The notes under the pieces were generated by a model that was not told the origin of the DNA, did no database searches, and was given only the letters and a program-made list of their open reading frames with translations. The position numbers and the translations under genes are program-made. A DNA stretch of 64,000 nt from Burkholderia sp. lig30 (lineage in GTDB: Bacteria > Pseudomonadota > Gammaproteobacteria > Burkholderiales > Burkholderiaceae), in NCBI RefSeq assembly GCF_000687455.2, contig NZ_JGVW01000095.1:44486-108485 (forward strand), in the 5' to 3' direction. Every line of letters begins with the position of its first letter. Position 1 is the stretch's first letter. Positions 1 through 8,331 of this stretch are shown piece by piece.

Positions 1-1
1 C

Positions 2-55
2 CAGGGCATCCCGGTTCCATCGGTGGCGACCTCGGCGCTGAAGCTGCTGCCATGA
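2..55 (+). CDS. C-terminal end of an unidentified gene (partial)
   Basis: An open frame enters from the left edge of the window and stops with TGA at 53-55. It encodes about 17 residues (ending ALKLLP) with ordinary high-GC codon use. A perfect palindrome that can act as a terminator begins 13 nt after the stop, which fits a real gene end. Too little is present to name the family. Confidence 0.4.
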   Translation, partial: QGIPVPSVATSALKLLP

Positions 56-67
56 CGTCGGCCCGGC

Positions 68-87
68 GGGCATCGCATGCGATGCCC
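68..87 (+). terminator. Perfect 20-bp palindrome after the partial gene
   Basis: GGGCATCGCATGCGATGCCC is a perfect palindrome able to form a stable hairpin. It lies between the stop of the partial gene at the left edge and the N-acetyltransferase gene. No T-run follows, so it is a candidate terminator or attenuator only. Confidence 0.4.
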
Positions 88-151
88 CCGCGTTGCATCG
101 GGATTTGCGCCGGTGCTATCGTGTGGCGTCCCCGCACCCGGTGCTTTCCCC

Positions 152-1009
152 ATGAGCAAGCCGTTCGACCTTTCCCGTTACTTCGCGCGCATCGGTTACG
201 ACGGCCCCGCCGCCCCGACGCTCGACGTGCTGCGCCGTCTGCATCTGCTGCATCCGCAGGCCATTCCGTTTGAGAACCTCGATCCGCTGACCGGCGCGCG
301 CGTCGCGCTCGACGTTCCCGCAGTCGTCGCGAAGCTGGTCGAACGGCGGCGTGGCGGCTATTGCTTCGAGCAGAACAAGCTGTTTCACGCGGCGCTGACG
401 CAGATCGGCTTTCATGTCACGCCGCTGATCGCGCGGGTGCGCTGGCAGCGGCCCGCCGACACGGCGACCGCGCAGACCCACATGCTGCTGCGCATCGACG
501 TCGACGGCGAGGCGTGGATCGCCGATGTCGGCTTCGGCGGGGTGACGCTCACCGCGCCGCTGCGCAGCACGCCGGGCGTGCGCCAGGCAACGCCGCACGG
601 CGTGTTTCGTCTCGTCGAGACGGAGCTGCCGGACGAGATCGTCTGCGAGTTCGAGACGGCGAACGGCTGGCAGCCGGTCTACCGGTTTTCCGGAAAGCCG
701 GTGGAGTGGATCGATTACGACGCGGCGAACTGGTTCACGTCGACCTTCCCCGCTTCGCTGTTCGTGCACGACCTGATTGCGTGCCGCGTGCTGCCCGATG
801 GCCGCGCCACGCTCGTCAACACCGTGCTGACCGTGCGCGACGGCGCGGGGCAGGCAAGCACGCACCGTTTCGACGACGCGCTCGCGTGGGAAGCCTGCCT
901 GCGCGAGACGTTGCATATCGATCCGGCGGGTTTCGATGTCGCGGCCCTGTTCGACCGGCTCGCGGTGCGCGGCGACAGCCTTGCCGCGGGCGCGCCGGCC
1001 GCGCGCTGA
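152..1009 (+). CDS. nat: Arylamine N-acetyltransferase (NAT)
   Basis: The predicted protein has 285 residues, the usual bacterial NAT length. It should transfer the acetyl group of acetyl-CoA to arylamines and hydrazines in the cytoplasm. The Cys-His-Asp triad is visible as Cys71 (GGYCFEQN), His110 (QTHMLL) and Asp125 (IADVGFGG), close to the classical 69/107/122 positions. The ATG at 152 was chosen because MSKPFDLSRYFARIGYDG matches the family N-terminus. An in-frame ATG at 77 would add 25 residues of unconserved sequence. It stands alone, converging on the PF10118 gene. Confidence 0.93.
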   Translation: MSKPFDLSRYFARIGYDGPAAPTLDVLRRLHLLHPQAIPFENLDPLTGARVALDVPAVVAKLVERRRGGYCFEQNKLFHAALTQIGFHVTPLIARVRWQRPADTATAQTHMLLRIDVDGEAWIADVGFGGVTLTAPLRSTPGVRQATPHGVFRLVETELPDEIVCEFETANGWQPVYRFSGKPVEWIDYDAANWFTSTFPASLFVHDLIACRVLPDGRATLVNTVLTVRDGAGQASTHRFDDALAWEACLRETLHIDPAGFDVAALFDRLAVRGDSLAAGAPAAR

Positions 1010-1080
1010 GCGGGCGCAGCCGGCTTTCTCTTCGCGTTCGCCGCGCCGAAGCCGCCGAAGCGCGACGCGATCGGGCCGGC

Positions 1081-1107
1081 GGCGCGCATCGTGATCCCGT
1101 GCGCGCC
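1081..1107. terminator. Hairpin between convergent genes
   Basis: GGCGCGCA and TGCGCGCC form a perfect 8-bp stem around an 11-nt loop in the gap between the converging N-acetyltransferase and PF10118 genes. There is no T-run. It could act on either strand. Confidence 0.35.
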
Positions 1108-1113
1108 GTCGCG

Positions 1114-2013
1114 TCACGCCTGCTGCGGCGCGGGATGCAGCGGCACCCGGCGCGGCGCGGCCTGCGCCGCATAGCGCGCGTTGGTCGCGTCGATCTTCGC
1201 GATCAGCCCGTCGATCCGGCCGAGCACCTCGCGGTTGTCGTGATCCCACGGGTGGAAGCCCGGCTTGAAGTAGCGCAGCCACTCCATCGCGATGCACGGG
1301 AACACGCCGTAACGCGGCCCGTACAGGAACTTCACGAGATTCCATGTGCCGCCGAATGCCCATTTCCCGTGGCGGCGGCGATGCGCGGCCATCAGCCGGA
1401 CGTGGTAATCGAACACGATCGTCCAGAACAGCGCGGTCGTCAGCAGCATCGTGCCGGTGCGCAGCAGGTAGCGCTTGAGGCCCGGCTTCATCACGACGTT
1501 CCACACGTCGTAGGACACCGCCTTGTGCTCGGTTTCCTCCAGCGCGTGCCACAGCCACATCTGCGTGTAGCCGTCGACCGAGCCGTCGATGCGGTGGCCG
1601 CCGTCCGACAGCAGCAGGTCCGCCAGCATCGCCGTGTAGTGCTCGAGCGCGATCGTGATCGCGAGCTGCATCGATGGCGGCAGGATCTTGCGCATGAAGC
1701 CGAGGATCGCCCACAGCCGCTTGTCGAGCTTGTGCGCGGGCAGGCCGGCCGACTGCAGCAGGTCGTTGTACTCGACGTGCTCGCGGGTGTGCATCGCTTC
1801 CTGGCCGATGAAGCCGAGCACCTGTTTCTTCAGCTCGGGATCGTCGATCCGGTCGCGGTAGGCGCGCACCGAATCCATGAAGAAGCGCTCGCCGGCGGGA
1901 AACAGCAGCGACAGCGCGTTCATGAAATGCGTGACCGGCACGCCCCTGACATGCCAGTCGCGGGCGCGGTCGGGCGGCAGTGCGAAGCGAATGTCGCGAC
2001 GAATCGGCATCAT
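1114..2013 (-). CDS. PF10118-family putative metal-dependent hydrolase
   Basis: The 299-residue protein matches the PF10118/COG3687 'predicted metal-dependent hydrolase' family, which has a ferritin-like helical pattern. Candidate metal ligands are Glu72, His75 and His79 (QEAMHTREH), Glu124-His125 (ALEHYTA) and Glu162-His163 (EETEHK). No reaction has been firmly assigned to the family. Its ATG overlaps the stop of the upstream dehydrogenase as ATGA, so it is translationally coupled and is the last gene of the monooxygenase operon. That context suggests a role in processing ketones, esters or lipophilic substrates, which is inference. Confidence 0.85.
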   Translation of the reverse strand: MMPIRRDIRFALPPDRARDWHVRGVPVTHFMNALSLLFPAGERFFMDSVRAYRDRIDDPELKKQVLGFIGQEAMHTREHVEYNDLLQSAGLPAHKLDKRLWAILGFMRKILPPSMQLAITIALEHYTAMLADLLLSDGGHRIDGSVDGYTQMWLWHALEETEHKAVSYDVWNVVMKPGLKRYLLRTGTMLLTTALFWTIVFDYHVRLMAAHRRRHGKWAFGGTWNLVKFLYGPRYGVFPCIAMEWLRYFKPGFHPWDHDNREVLGRIDGLIAKIDATNARYAAQAAPRRVPLHPAPQQA

Positions 2014-2924
2014 GACGGTTCTCCCTGTTTACCAGTGTTGTTGTACGTTGCGCCGGCCGTGCGCGCGGCGCGGCGGCGCGCCTTCGCGGCCTCGTGCCGG
2101 GTCGCCAGCACCACGAGCGCCTGATAGGCGGCGGGCAGGATGCGCGCCATCCAGTCCGCGGCGCGCGCGTCCCGGCCGATCAGCACGCGGCGCGCATTCC
2201 CGCGCACCCCGTGCAGGATCGTGCGCGCGGCGTCGTCCGCGGTCGTGATGAAGAATTTCTCGAACGTGTCCTTGCCCTGCTGCTCGTTCTCGACCATGAA
2301 GCCGACCATGTTCTTCGACACGCGGCTCGACTGTGCGATGTTGGTGCGGATGCCGCCCGGATGCACGCAGGTCGCCGATACGCCGCACTTCATCATGTCG
2401 AGCTCCTGGCGCAGCGACTCGGTGAAGCCGCGCACCGCGTATTTCGTCGCGTTGTAGCCGCTCATGCCGGGCTGCGCGAAGATCCCGAAGATGCTCGACG
2501 TGTTGATCACGTGGCCGTTGCCCGACGCCTTAAGGTACGGCAGGAACGCCTTCGTGCCGTGCACGACGCCCCAGAAGTTGATGTTCACGATCCATTCCAG
2601 ATCGCCGTAGTCCATCCCGTCGATCGTGCTCGACAGCGCGACGCCCGCGTTGTTGAAGATCAGGTTGGCGCCGCCGTGCGCGTGCGCGGTCTCGTCCGCC
2701 CACGCGAACATTGCGTCGCGGTCGCCGACGTCGAGCACGTGCGTCGTCACGCGCACCGATGGCGCGATCGCACGCACGATGCGCTCGGTTTCGGCGAGGC
2801 CGGCGGCGTTCCTGTCGGCGAGCGACAGGTGGCAGCGCGCCTGCGCGAGCTGCAGCGCGAGCGCGCGGCCCATGCCCGAGCCCGCGCCCGTGATTGCGGC
2901 GACCTTGTCGTTGAAATCCTTCAT
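2010..2924 (-). CDS. Short-chain dehydrogenase/reductase
   Basis: A 304-residue classical SDR. The NAD(P)-binding TGxxxGxG motif is at residues 12-19 (TGAGSGMG), NNAG is near residue 91, the catalytic serine is near residue 143, and Tyr157 and Lys161 form YxxxK. The C-terminus is about 50 residues longer than a minimal SDR. The ATG at 2924 was chosen because it starts the beta strand leading into the Rossmann motif; the frame stays open upstream but without family features. It lies 35 nt after the Baeyer-Villiger gene and overlaps the next gene by 4 nt. It probably interconverts an alcohol and the ketone used by the monooxygenase. Confidence 0.9.
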   Translation of the reverse strand: MKDFNDKVAAITGAGSGMGRALALQLAQARCHLSLADRNAAGLAETERIVRAIAPSVRVTTHVLDVGDRDAMFAWADETAHAHGGANLIFNNAGVALSSTIDGMDYGDLEWIVNINFWGVVHGTKAFLPYLKASGNGHVINTSSIFGIFAQPGMSGYNATKYAVRGFTESLRQELDMMKCGVSATCVHPGGIRTNIAQSSRVSKNMVGFMVENEQQGKDTFEKFFITTADDAARTILHGVRGNARRVLIGRDARAADWMARILPAAYQALVVLATRHEAAKARRRAARTAGATYNNTGKQGEPS

Positions 2925-2959
2925 GTCGATTGGCTCCGTATAGGGGGCTGTATGGCGTC

Positions 2960-4537
2960 TCAGGCCGCTTCCGCCGACGTGGCAGGCGTCGCCGTCGGCT
3001 GCGTGGCGGCGTCGCGGCGCGGCGCGTGGTATGCGTGGTAATCGGCCATCGAGAAGCGCGCCGTCGCCTGCCGGAAGCGCCACGTGAAGCCCGGCCAGAG
3101 CGTGGTGTTCTTGCCGGTGCGCGGATCGAGGTACCAGCTCTTGCAGCCGCCCGTCGACCAGATCGCCTTCTTCAGTTTCGATTGCAGCCGCGTGTTGTAC
3201 TGCGCCTCGACAAGCGGACGCACTTCGACCGCGTCGGCGCGCTCGCGGCGCATCGCGTCGAGCGCGCCGAGGATGTATGCGATCTGCGACTCGATCATGA
3301 ACACCATCGAGTTGTGGCCGAGGCCGGTGTTCGGGCCGACGATCATGAAGAAGTTCGGATAGCCCGGCAGCGTGGTGCCGAGGTATGCGTGCGCGCCGTC
3401 GCGCCACGTGTCGACGATGTCCGCGCCGCCTCGGCCAAGGATCACGCCGCGCGGGAACGGATCGGCGACCTGGAAGCCGGTGCCGTAGATCAGGCAGTCG
3501 ACTTCGTGGCGCGTGCCGTCGGCCGTCACTACTGCGTTCGCGTCGATGCGCGCGATGCCGGTCGTCACGACGTCGACGTTCTTGCGCGACAGCGCCGGGT
3601 AGTAGTCGTTCGAGATCAGCACGCGCTTGCAGCCGAGCGTGTAGTCCGGCGTGACGGCGTCGCGCAGCGCCGGGTCCGGAATCTGCCGGCGGATGTGGCG
3701 CAACGCGAGTTTCTGCACGTTCTTCATCAGCGCCGGGTGGATCGCGAAGCCGAGCACGCGCGCTTCGAGCGACCAGTAGATGCCGCTCCTCACGAGCCTT
3801 TGCGTGAACGGCAACGTGCGGAACAGCCATTGCTCGGTTTTCGCGAGCGGCCGGTCGGGCTTCGGCATGATCCACGGCGGCGTGCGCTGGAACAGCGCGA
3901 GCTGCTTCACGCGCGGCGCGATCTGCGGCACGAACTGGATCGCGCTCGCACCGGTGCCGATCACGGCGACGCGCTTGCCGTCGAGCGGGTAGCCGTGGTC
4001 CCACTGCTGCGAGTGGAACGCCTTGCCCTCGAACGTCTCGACGCCCGGGATCGCCGGCAGCGCCGCGCGCGACAGGCCGCCCATGCCGGACACCAGCACG
4101 CGGGCGCTGATGCGCTTGCCGTTCGCGAACGCGAGGCGCCAGCGGTGCGCGGTCTCGTCGTACGCGGCGCTGACGAGTTCGTGGTTCAGGCGCAGGTGCG
4201 GGCCGATGTGAAAGCGCTGCACGCAGTCTTCGAGGTACGCGCGGATTTCCGGCTGCGGCGCGAACATGCGCGTCCAGCGCGGGTTCGGCGCGAACGAGAA
4301 CGAATAGACGTGCGATTGCACGTCGCACCCGCACCCGGGGTAGTGGTTGTCGCGCCAGGTGCCGCCGACCGATGCCGCCTTCTCGACGACGGCGAAGTCG
4401 GTCACGCCGGTCTGGCGCAGGCGGATCGCCATGCCGAGGCCGGCGAAACCGCTGCCGATGATGGCGATGTCGATGGATTCGTCGGGGCCGTCGTGGCCGA
4501 GGGGGCCGAAAGGCAGGGTGCGCGTGCGAGCATTCAT
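2960..4537 (-). CDS. Flavin-containing Baeyer-Villiger-type monooxygenase
   Basis: A 525-residue class B flavoprotein monooxygenase. The FAD motif GSGFAG is at residues 28-33, and an NADPH Rossmann motif GTGASA is near residue 194. Between them lies the Baeyer-Villiger fingerprint FxGxxxHxxxWD (Phe169 to Asp180, with His175). It should insert oxygen into a ketone using NADPH and O2. The ATG at 4537 is preferred because GGAG sits 9 nt upstream; another in-frame ATG lies at 4561. It is the first gene of the operon with the SDR and PF10118 genes. A perfect inverted repeat lies just upstream. Confidence 0.92.
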   Translation of the reverse strand: MNARTRTLPFGPLGHDGPDESIDIAIIGSGFAGLGMAIRLRQTGVTDFAVVEKAASVGGTWRDNHYPGCGCDVQSHVYSFSFAPNPRWTRMFAPQPEIRAYLEDCVQRFHIGPHLRLNHELVSAAYDETAHRWRLAFANGKRISARVLVSGMGGLSRAALPAIPGVETFEGKAFHSQQWDHGYPLDGKRVAVIGTGASAIQFVPQIAPRVKQLALFQRTPPWIMPKPDRPLAKTEQWLFRTLPFTQRLVRSGIYWSLEARVLGFAIHPALMKNVQKLALRHIRRQIPDPALRDAVTPDYTLGCKRVLISNDYYPALSRKNVDVVTTGIARIDANAVVTADGTRHEVDCLIYGTGFQVADPFPRGVILGRGGADIVDTWRDGAHAYLGTTLPGYPNFFMIVGPNTGLGHNSMVFMIESQIAYILGALDAMRRERADAVEVRPLVEAQYNTRLQSKLKKAIWSTGGCKSWYLDPRTGKNTTLWPGFTWRFRQATARFSMADYHAYHAPRRDAATQPTATPATSAEAA

Positions 4538-4569
4538 CCGGGTGTCTCCGCTATGGCTCATTTTTTAAT

Positions 4570-4589
4570 GTTACATTGCGTGATGTAAC
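4570..4589. promoter_or_regulatory. Operator-like inverted repeat upstream of the monooxygenase operon
   Basis: GTTACAT and ATGTAAC form a perfect 7-bp inverted repeat separated by 6 nt. It lies 33-52 nt before the chosen start of the Baeyer-Villiger gene, where RNA polymerase should bind. Size and symmetry suit a dimeric helix-turn-helix repressor such as a TetR-family protein, but no regulator gene is next to it. Confidence 0.6.
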
Positions 4590-4691
4590 GATAGTGAGTG
4601 CGCCGGAAAACCGCAAGGTGGTAGAAGCGGGACTCTAAGTGCACGAACGGCGGGGGCTAAAACGCGGCTGGATGCTGGCGGCTATGAGGGC

Positions 4692-4731
4692 GGGCAAGCG
4701 GGCAAGGGGGCAAGCGGGCAGGCGGGCGCGG
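4692..4731. repeat. 8-nt tandem repeat, about 5 imperfect copies
   Basis: The octamer GGGCAAGC recurs head to tail as GGGCAAGC, GGGCAAGG, GGGCAAGC, GGGCAGGC, GGGCGCGG. It lies in the divergent intergenic region, outside coding sequence. Confidence 0.8.
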
Positions 4732-4830
4732 CACGGCTGCCGGCCATTATCAGCAAGAACCTTTCCGCAGAAACCGGCGATTCCCTCTAGAACCGCCGCA
4801 CGCATCGAACGGTTTCGCGACGCGCAACGC

Positions 4831-4856
4831 GCGACAAGCGACAAGCGACAAGCGAC
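4831..4856. repeat. 7-nt tandem repeat, 3.7 copies
   Basis: GCGACAA is repeated three times perfectly and followed by a partial GCGAC copy. It lies in the same intergenic region as the octamer repeat, 40 nt before the -10-like element of agmatinase. Confidence 0.8.
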
Positions 4857-5069
4857 TCCGGGACAGCCCCGGCTCGCCGCCCGAATTTCGGCTTGCTATG
4901 ATCGCCGCGGGACGACTCATCCCACCCGGCTGCGCTACAGGATTCGCAAGCCAGCGCGACGGTCGCCGAGCAGCATCACGCGCCGCGCGTTCCCAATGAA
5001 TCCGTGCCGACTCCCCGCCACTTTCCGACACGCGGGCGGGACCGGCTTCTCAAGAAAGCAGGTTCGACA

Positions 5070-6038
5070 ATGACCGAACTTCTCCTTGGCGACGGCGCCA
5101 TTCGCCGCGATTCCCCTTATGGTTCCTCGATCGAAAACACCTATGCAGGTGTGCTGTCGTTCATGCGGCGCAACTACAGCCGCGCGATCGACGGCGTCGA
5201 CGTGGTGATGTCGGGTGTTCCGCTCGATCTGGCCACGACCTACCGCTCCGGCGCGCGTCTCGGCCCGGCGGCGATCCGCGCGGCGAGCGTGCAGCTCGCG
5301 GAGCTCAATCCGTATCCGTGGGGCTTTGATCCGTTCGACGATCTCGCGGCCGTCGATTACGGCGACTGCTGGTTCGACGCGCACAACCCGCTGTCGATCA
5401 AGCCAGCGATCGTCGAGCATGCGCGCACGATCCTGCGCTCGGGCGCGAAGATGCTGACTTTCGGCGGCGATCACTTCATTACGTATCCGCTGCTGATCGC
5501 GCATGCGGAACGCTACGGCAAGCCGCTGTCGCTGATCCATTTCGACGCGCATTGCGACACCTGGGCCGACGACGCGCCCGACAGCCTGAATCACGGCACG
5601 ATGTTCTACAAGGCGGTGAAGGACGGGCTGATCGACCCGGCGACGTCGGTGCAGGTCGGCATCCGCACGTGGAACGACGATTTCCTCGGGATTCCCCGGC
5701 TGGACGCCGCATGGGTGCACGAGCACGGGCCGCGCGCGGCGGTCGAGCGGATCGTCGAGATCGTCGGCACGCGGCCGGCCTACCTGACTTTCGACATCGA
5801 CTGCCTCGATCCCGCGTTCGCACCGGGCACCGGCACGCCGGTCGCGGGCGGGCTGTCGTCCGCGCAGGCGCTCGCGATCGTGCGCGCGCTCGGCGCGGTG
5901 AACCTGATCGGCGCGGATGTCGTGGAAGTCGCGCCCGCGTACGACCACGCGGAAATCACCGCGATCGCGGCCGCGCATGTCGCGTGCGACGTGCTGTGTC
6001 TGTGGCGGCAGAAGAAGGTGGCGGGGGCGTTGCGCTGA
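5070..6038 (+). CDS. speB: Agmatinase / ureohydrolase-family protein
   Basis: A 322-residue arginase/agmatinase-fold protein. The manganese ligands are visible as GGDH (Asp134, His135), DAHCD (Asp159, His161, Asp163) and DIDCLD (Asp242, Asp244). The family hydrolyses agmatine to putrescine and urea in the cytoplasm. The length and N-terminal extension fit agmatinases better than arginases, although guanidino-acid hydrolases are hard to exclude. The ATG at 5070 has AAGAAAGCAGG upstream; an earlier ATG at 5004 adds only unconserved residues. It appears to be a single-gene unit ending at a GAAA-loop hairpin. Confidence 0.88.
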   Translation: MTELLLGDGAIRRDSPYGSSIENTYAGVLSFMRRNYSRAIDGVDVVMSGVPLDLATTYRSGARLGPAAIRAASVQLAELNPYPWGFDPFDDLAAVDYGDCWFDAHNPLSIKPAIVEHARTILRSGAKMLTFGGDHFITYPLLIAHAERYGKPLSLIHFDAHCDTWADDAPDSLNHGTMFYKAVKDGLIDPATSVQVGIRTWNDDFLGIPRLDAAWVHEHGPRAAVERIVEIVGTRPAYLTFDIDCLDPAFAPGTGTPVAGGLSSAQALAIVRALGAVNLIGADVVEVAPAYDHAEITAIAAAHVACDVLCLWRQKKVAGALR

Positions 6039-6048
6039 CGGCCATCAC

Positions 6049-6066
6049 CGGCCGTGAAAACGGCCG
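6049..6066. terminator. GAAA-loop hairpin between convergent genes
   Basis: CGGCCGT, loop GAAA, ACGGCCG forms a perfect 7-bp stem 11 nt after the agmatinase stop, in the 70-nt gap before the converging binding-protein gene. It lacks a T-run, so termination is likely but unproven. Confidence 0.5.
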
Positions 6067-6108
6067 CGCCCGGGCGCGATGCGCGGGCGCGGCGTCAGGC
6101 GCTGCGGG

Positions 6109-7101
6109 TTACTTCGCCGCCAGCGCCGACGTCACGCCTTTATCGCTCCACGCGTTGTCGCTGACGGTAATCTTTTGCGGAATCAGCTTCACGCCGTAGA
6201 ACGCATCGGCGACACCCTGCTGGCTCGCGACGATCCGTTCGTCGATCGGCACCGCGCCGAACGGCATGCGCTTGAGCCAGGTCTCGACCAGCGCTTGCGG
6301 GAGGCCGACCTTCGGCGCGAGCAGCGCGGCGGTCTCGGCCGGATGCTGGTTGGCCCAGAGGCCCGTGGCGCGCGCCTGCTGGAGCACCGCGCCGACGATC
6401 TCCGGATGCCGCTGCGCGAAATCGCGCGTCGCCTCGTAGAAGTTGTAGGCGCCGGCGAGCCCGGTGTAATCGGACAGCGTGCGCACCTTGAGCGCATCCT
6501 GCGCGGCGGCGTAATACGGATCCCAGACGGCCCACGCGTCGACGTTGCCGCTCTCGAACGCGGCGCGCGCGTCGGCGGGCGGCAGGTAGACCGGATGGAT
6601 CTCGTCGTAGCGCACGCCCGCTTTCTGCAACGCCTTCAGCAGCAGGTAGTTCGCGCTCGAGCCTTTTTGCAGCACGACCTTCTTGCCGCGCAGGTCCGCG
6701 ACGGTCCGGATCGGCGAATCGGGTTTCACGAACACCGCCTCGCCGTGCGGCGATGGCGGCTCCGCGCCGACGTACACGAAGCGCACGCCGGCCGCCTGCG
6801 CGAACACGGGCGGCGGCGCGCCGGTGTAGCCGAAGTCGATGCTGTTCGCGTTCAGCGCCTCGAGCAGCTGCGGCCCGGCGGGGAACTCGAACCATTGCAC
6901 GCTGTAGCCGAGTGGTTTCAGGCGGCCTTCAAGCGCGCCTTGCGCCTTGACGATCGACAGCAGTCCGGCCTTCTGATAGCCGATGCGCACGACCTTGTCG
7001 GGGCTGCCCTGCGCGAACGCGGACAGGTACATGGACGCGGCGGACAGCGTGAGGAGCGCGACCGCGGCAGTGCGGGGCATCCAGCGGGTGAAACGAATCA
7101 T
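6109..7101 (-). CDS. Sulfonate/nitrate-type ABC transporter substrate-binding protein
   Basis: A 330-residue SsuA-like periplasmic binding protein. A signal peptide of about 30 residues ends at AFA before QGSPDKV. The mature part carries the family pattern of aliphatic-sulfonate/taurine binders (VRIGYQK, IDFGYTGAPPPVFA, AVWDPYYAAA). The likely ligand is an organosulfonate, but nitrate- and amine-type members share the fold. No permease or ATPase gene is adjacent, so it either serves a transporter encoded elsewhere or is an orphan. Confidence 0.85.
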   Translation of the reverse strand: MIRFTRWMPRTAAVALLTLSAASMYLSAFAQGSPDKVVRIGYQKAGLLSIVKAQGALEGRLKPLGYSVQWFEFPAGPQLLEALNANSIDFGYTGAPPPVFAQAAGVRFVYVGAEPPSPHGEAVFVKPDSPIRTVADLRGKKVVLQKGSSANYLLLKALQKAGVRYDEIHPVYLPPADARAAFESGNVDAWAVWDPYYAAAQDALKVRTLSDYTGLAGAYNFYEATRDFAQRHPEIVGAVLQQARATGLWANQHPAETAALLAPKVGLPQALVETWLKRMPFGAVPIDERIVASQQGVADAFYGVKLIPQKITVSDNAWSDKGVTSALAAK

Positions 7102-7271
7102 CAGGCGATCTCCGTGCGAATCTTCATCGAGCGAACGGCCGTGATGCCGCTCCAGTCGAGGAATCGTCGCACGGGCGACCGTGCCGGCAAACGAAGTATT
7201 GCCGATATGAATATGACGGCCGCTTGCTTGTCGGCCGTGACCGACCGTGAGCGGCGTGGACAGGCCGGCCT

Positions 7272-8105
7272 TTATGCGTCGCCGTTGCCGTCCTCGGGCG
7301 CCGCGTGGCGGGCGGCTTCGTCGCTGAGCTTCTTGTCGAGGATCGTCGCGACGCGCCCGCCGAGATACGCTCCGGCCGCCGTTTCGAGCGCGCGGCTGGT
7401 CTCGCCTTCGACGAACACCGCCGCGAGCGGACGCAGGCGCCAGATCGCGTCGACGAGTGCGGGGACGTCGGTGGGCGGCGGCAGCGCGCCGGCGTCGTAG
7501 CGGTCGAGCCGTTTCACGACGAGGTCGACGAGCAGGCGCGCGATCGCATCGAAATGCGGCCGTGCGAGGCCGATCGCGTCGACCAGTTCGCGCACCGGGA
7601 TGCCTTCCCTGACCATCGCGGCGGCCGCCTCGAGCAGCGCCGGGCTCTTCGCGACGAACGAGATGCCGCGCCGCTCCAGCAGCCCGAGCTCGGTCACGCG
7701 CGCGAGCGACGCGGGCGTCTGCGGGCCGAACATCTGCGCGAGCGCGGCGACCGAGTAGGTCTTCGGGCGCTCGTGCGACCAGCGGCCGCCGATCGCGGTT
7801 TCGAGGCCGAGGATCGAGCGCAGGTCGTGCCCCTCGTCGATCGCCATGATCAGGTCCTGGATGTTCGCGAGCGTGTAGCCGCGCGCCAGCAGGTGATTGA
7901 CGAGCTTCAGGCGGGCGACGTGCGTATCGTCGTAGATGCCGACGCGGCCGCGCTTCTCGGGCGGCGCGAGCAGGCCGCGATCCTGATACGCGCGGACGTT
8001 GCGGACGGTCGTGTCGGAGACGCGCGCCAGCTCGTCGACGGTGTACTCGTTGCGGGGCGCGTCCGCGGCGGCCTCGTCGGGAATGGTGTGAGTCGGTTTC
8101 GGCAT
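7272..8105 (-). CDS. MerR-family transcriptional regulator
   Basis: A 277-residue protein with an N-terminal MerR DNA-binding domain (YTVDELARVSDTTVRNVRAY, then the wing ending near RVGIYDD). The MerR coiled-coil region around residues 60-95 is followed by about 170 residues of effector domain with no recognisable cysteine metal site, so this is not a classical metal sensor. It lies downstream of the cytochrome bd operon on the same strand, separated by a strong hairpin. A TAGAAT element lies only 7 nt before the ATG, so the mRNA could be leaderless. Its target is unknown. Confidence 0.85.
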   Translation of the reverse strand: MPKPTHTIPDEAAADAPRNEYTVDELARVSDTTVRNVRAYQDRGLLAPPEKRGRVGIYDDTHVARLKLVNHLLARGYTLANIQDLIMAIDEGHDLRSILGLETAIGGRWSHERPKTYSVAALAQMFGPQTPASLARVTELGLLERRGISFVAKSPALLEAAAAMVREGIPVRELVDAIGLARPHFDAIARLLVDLVVKRLDRYDAGALPPPTDVPALVDAIWRLRPLAAVFVEGETSRALETAAGAYLGGRVATILDKKLSDEAARHAAPEDGNGDA

Positions 8106-8139
8106 GCGGCCATTCTAGCGCGGCGCGGCACGCGGCGGC

Positions 8140-8169
8140 GACGCCGGCCGCGCCGGGGCGGCCGGCGTC
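8140..8169 (-). terminator. 12-bp hairpin after the cytochrome bd operon
   Basis: GACGCCGGCCGC and GCGGCCGGCGTC form a perfect 12-bp stem with a 6-nt loop, just after the DUF2474 stop. No T-run follows on the minus strand. It most likely ends or attenuates the cydA-cydB-DUF2474 transcript before the MerR gene. Confidence 0.5.
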
Positions 8170-8187
8170 AACCGCGCTGCCGCGCGC

Positions 8188-8331
8188 TCAATGCGGCAGC
8201 AGCAGGCGGAACACGGCGGCAAGCGCGCCGACCGCCGCCACGCCGCCGCACCACAGCCCGACGAACCAGAGCACGCGGTGCAGCAGTGGGCTCGGGCGTG
8301 GCGCCGCGTCAGTGGTAGTGGAGTTCCGCAT
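8188..8331 (-). CDS. DUF2474 small membrane protein of cytochrome bd oxidase (CydX-like)
   Basis: A 47-residue protein with one membrane segment (about residues 17-44, containing HRVLWFVGLWCGGVAAV) and a short basic C-terminus RLLLPH. It overlaps the end of cydB by 23 nt. Size, single helix and position match PF10617 (DUF2474), small proteins encoded after CIO-type cytochrome bd genes and probably equivalent to CydX as an assembly or stability subunit. It was found by translating the minus strand through the cydB stop. Confidence 0.75.
   Translation of the reverse strand: MRNSTTTDAAPRPSPLLHRVLWFVGLWCGGVAAVGALAAVFRLLLPH

Larger units (their letters stand above)
4562..5069. other. Divergent intergenic region with an operator and two tandem repeats
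   Basis: This 508-nt gap separates the monooxygenase operon (minus) from agmatinase (plus). It contains the palindrome at 4570-4589, an 8-nt tandem repeat at 4692-4731, a 7-nt tandem repeat at 4831-4856 and a -10-like TATGAT at 4897-4902 reading toward agmatinase. No protein-coding gene could be supported here. Confidence 0.6.

Noticed and set aside
2010..4334. Very long minus-strand frame of 774 codons covering the dehydrogenase and part of the monooxygenase
   Set aside because: Only its C-terminal 304 codons form the real SDR. The rest is an Arg/Ala/His-rich shadow of the monooxygenase gene in another frame.
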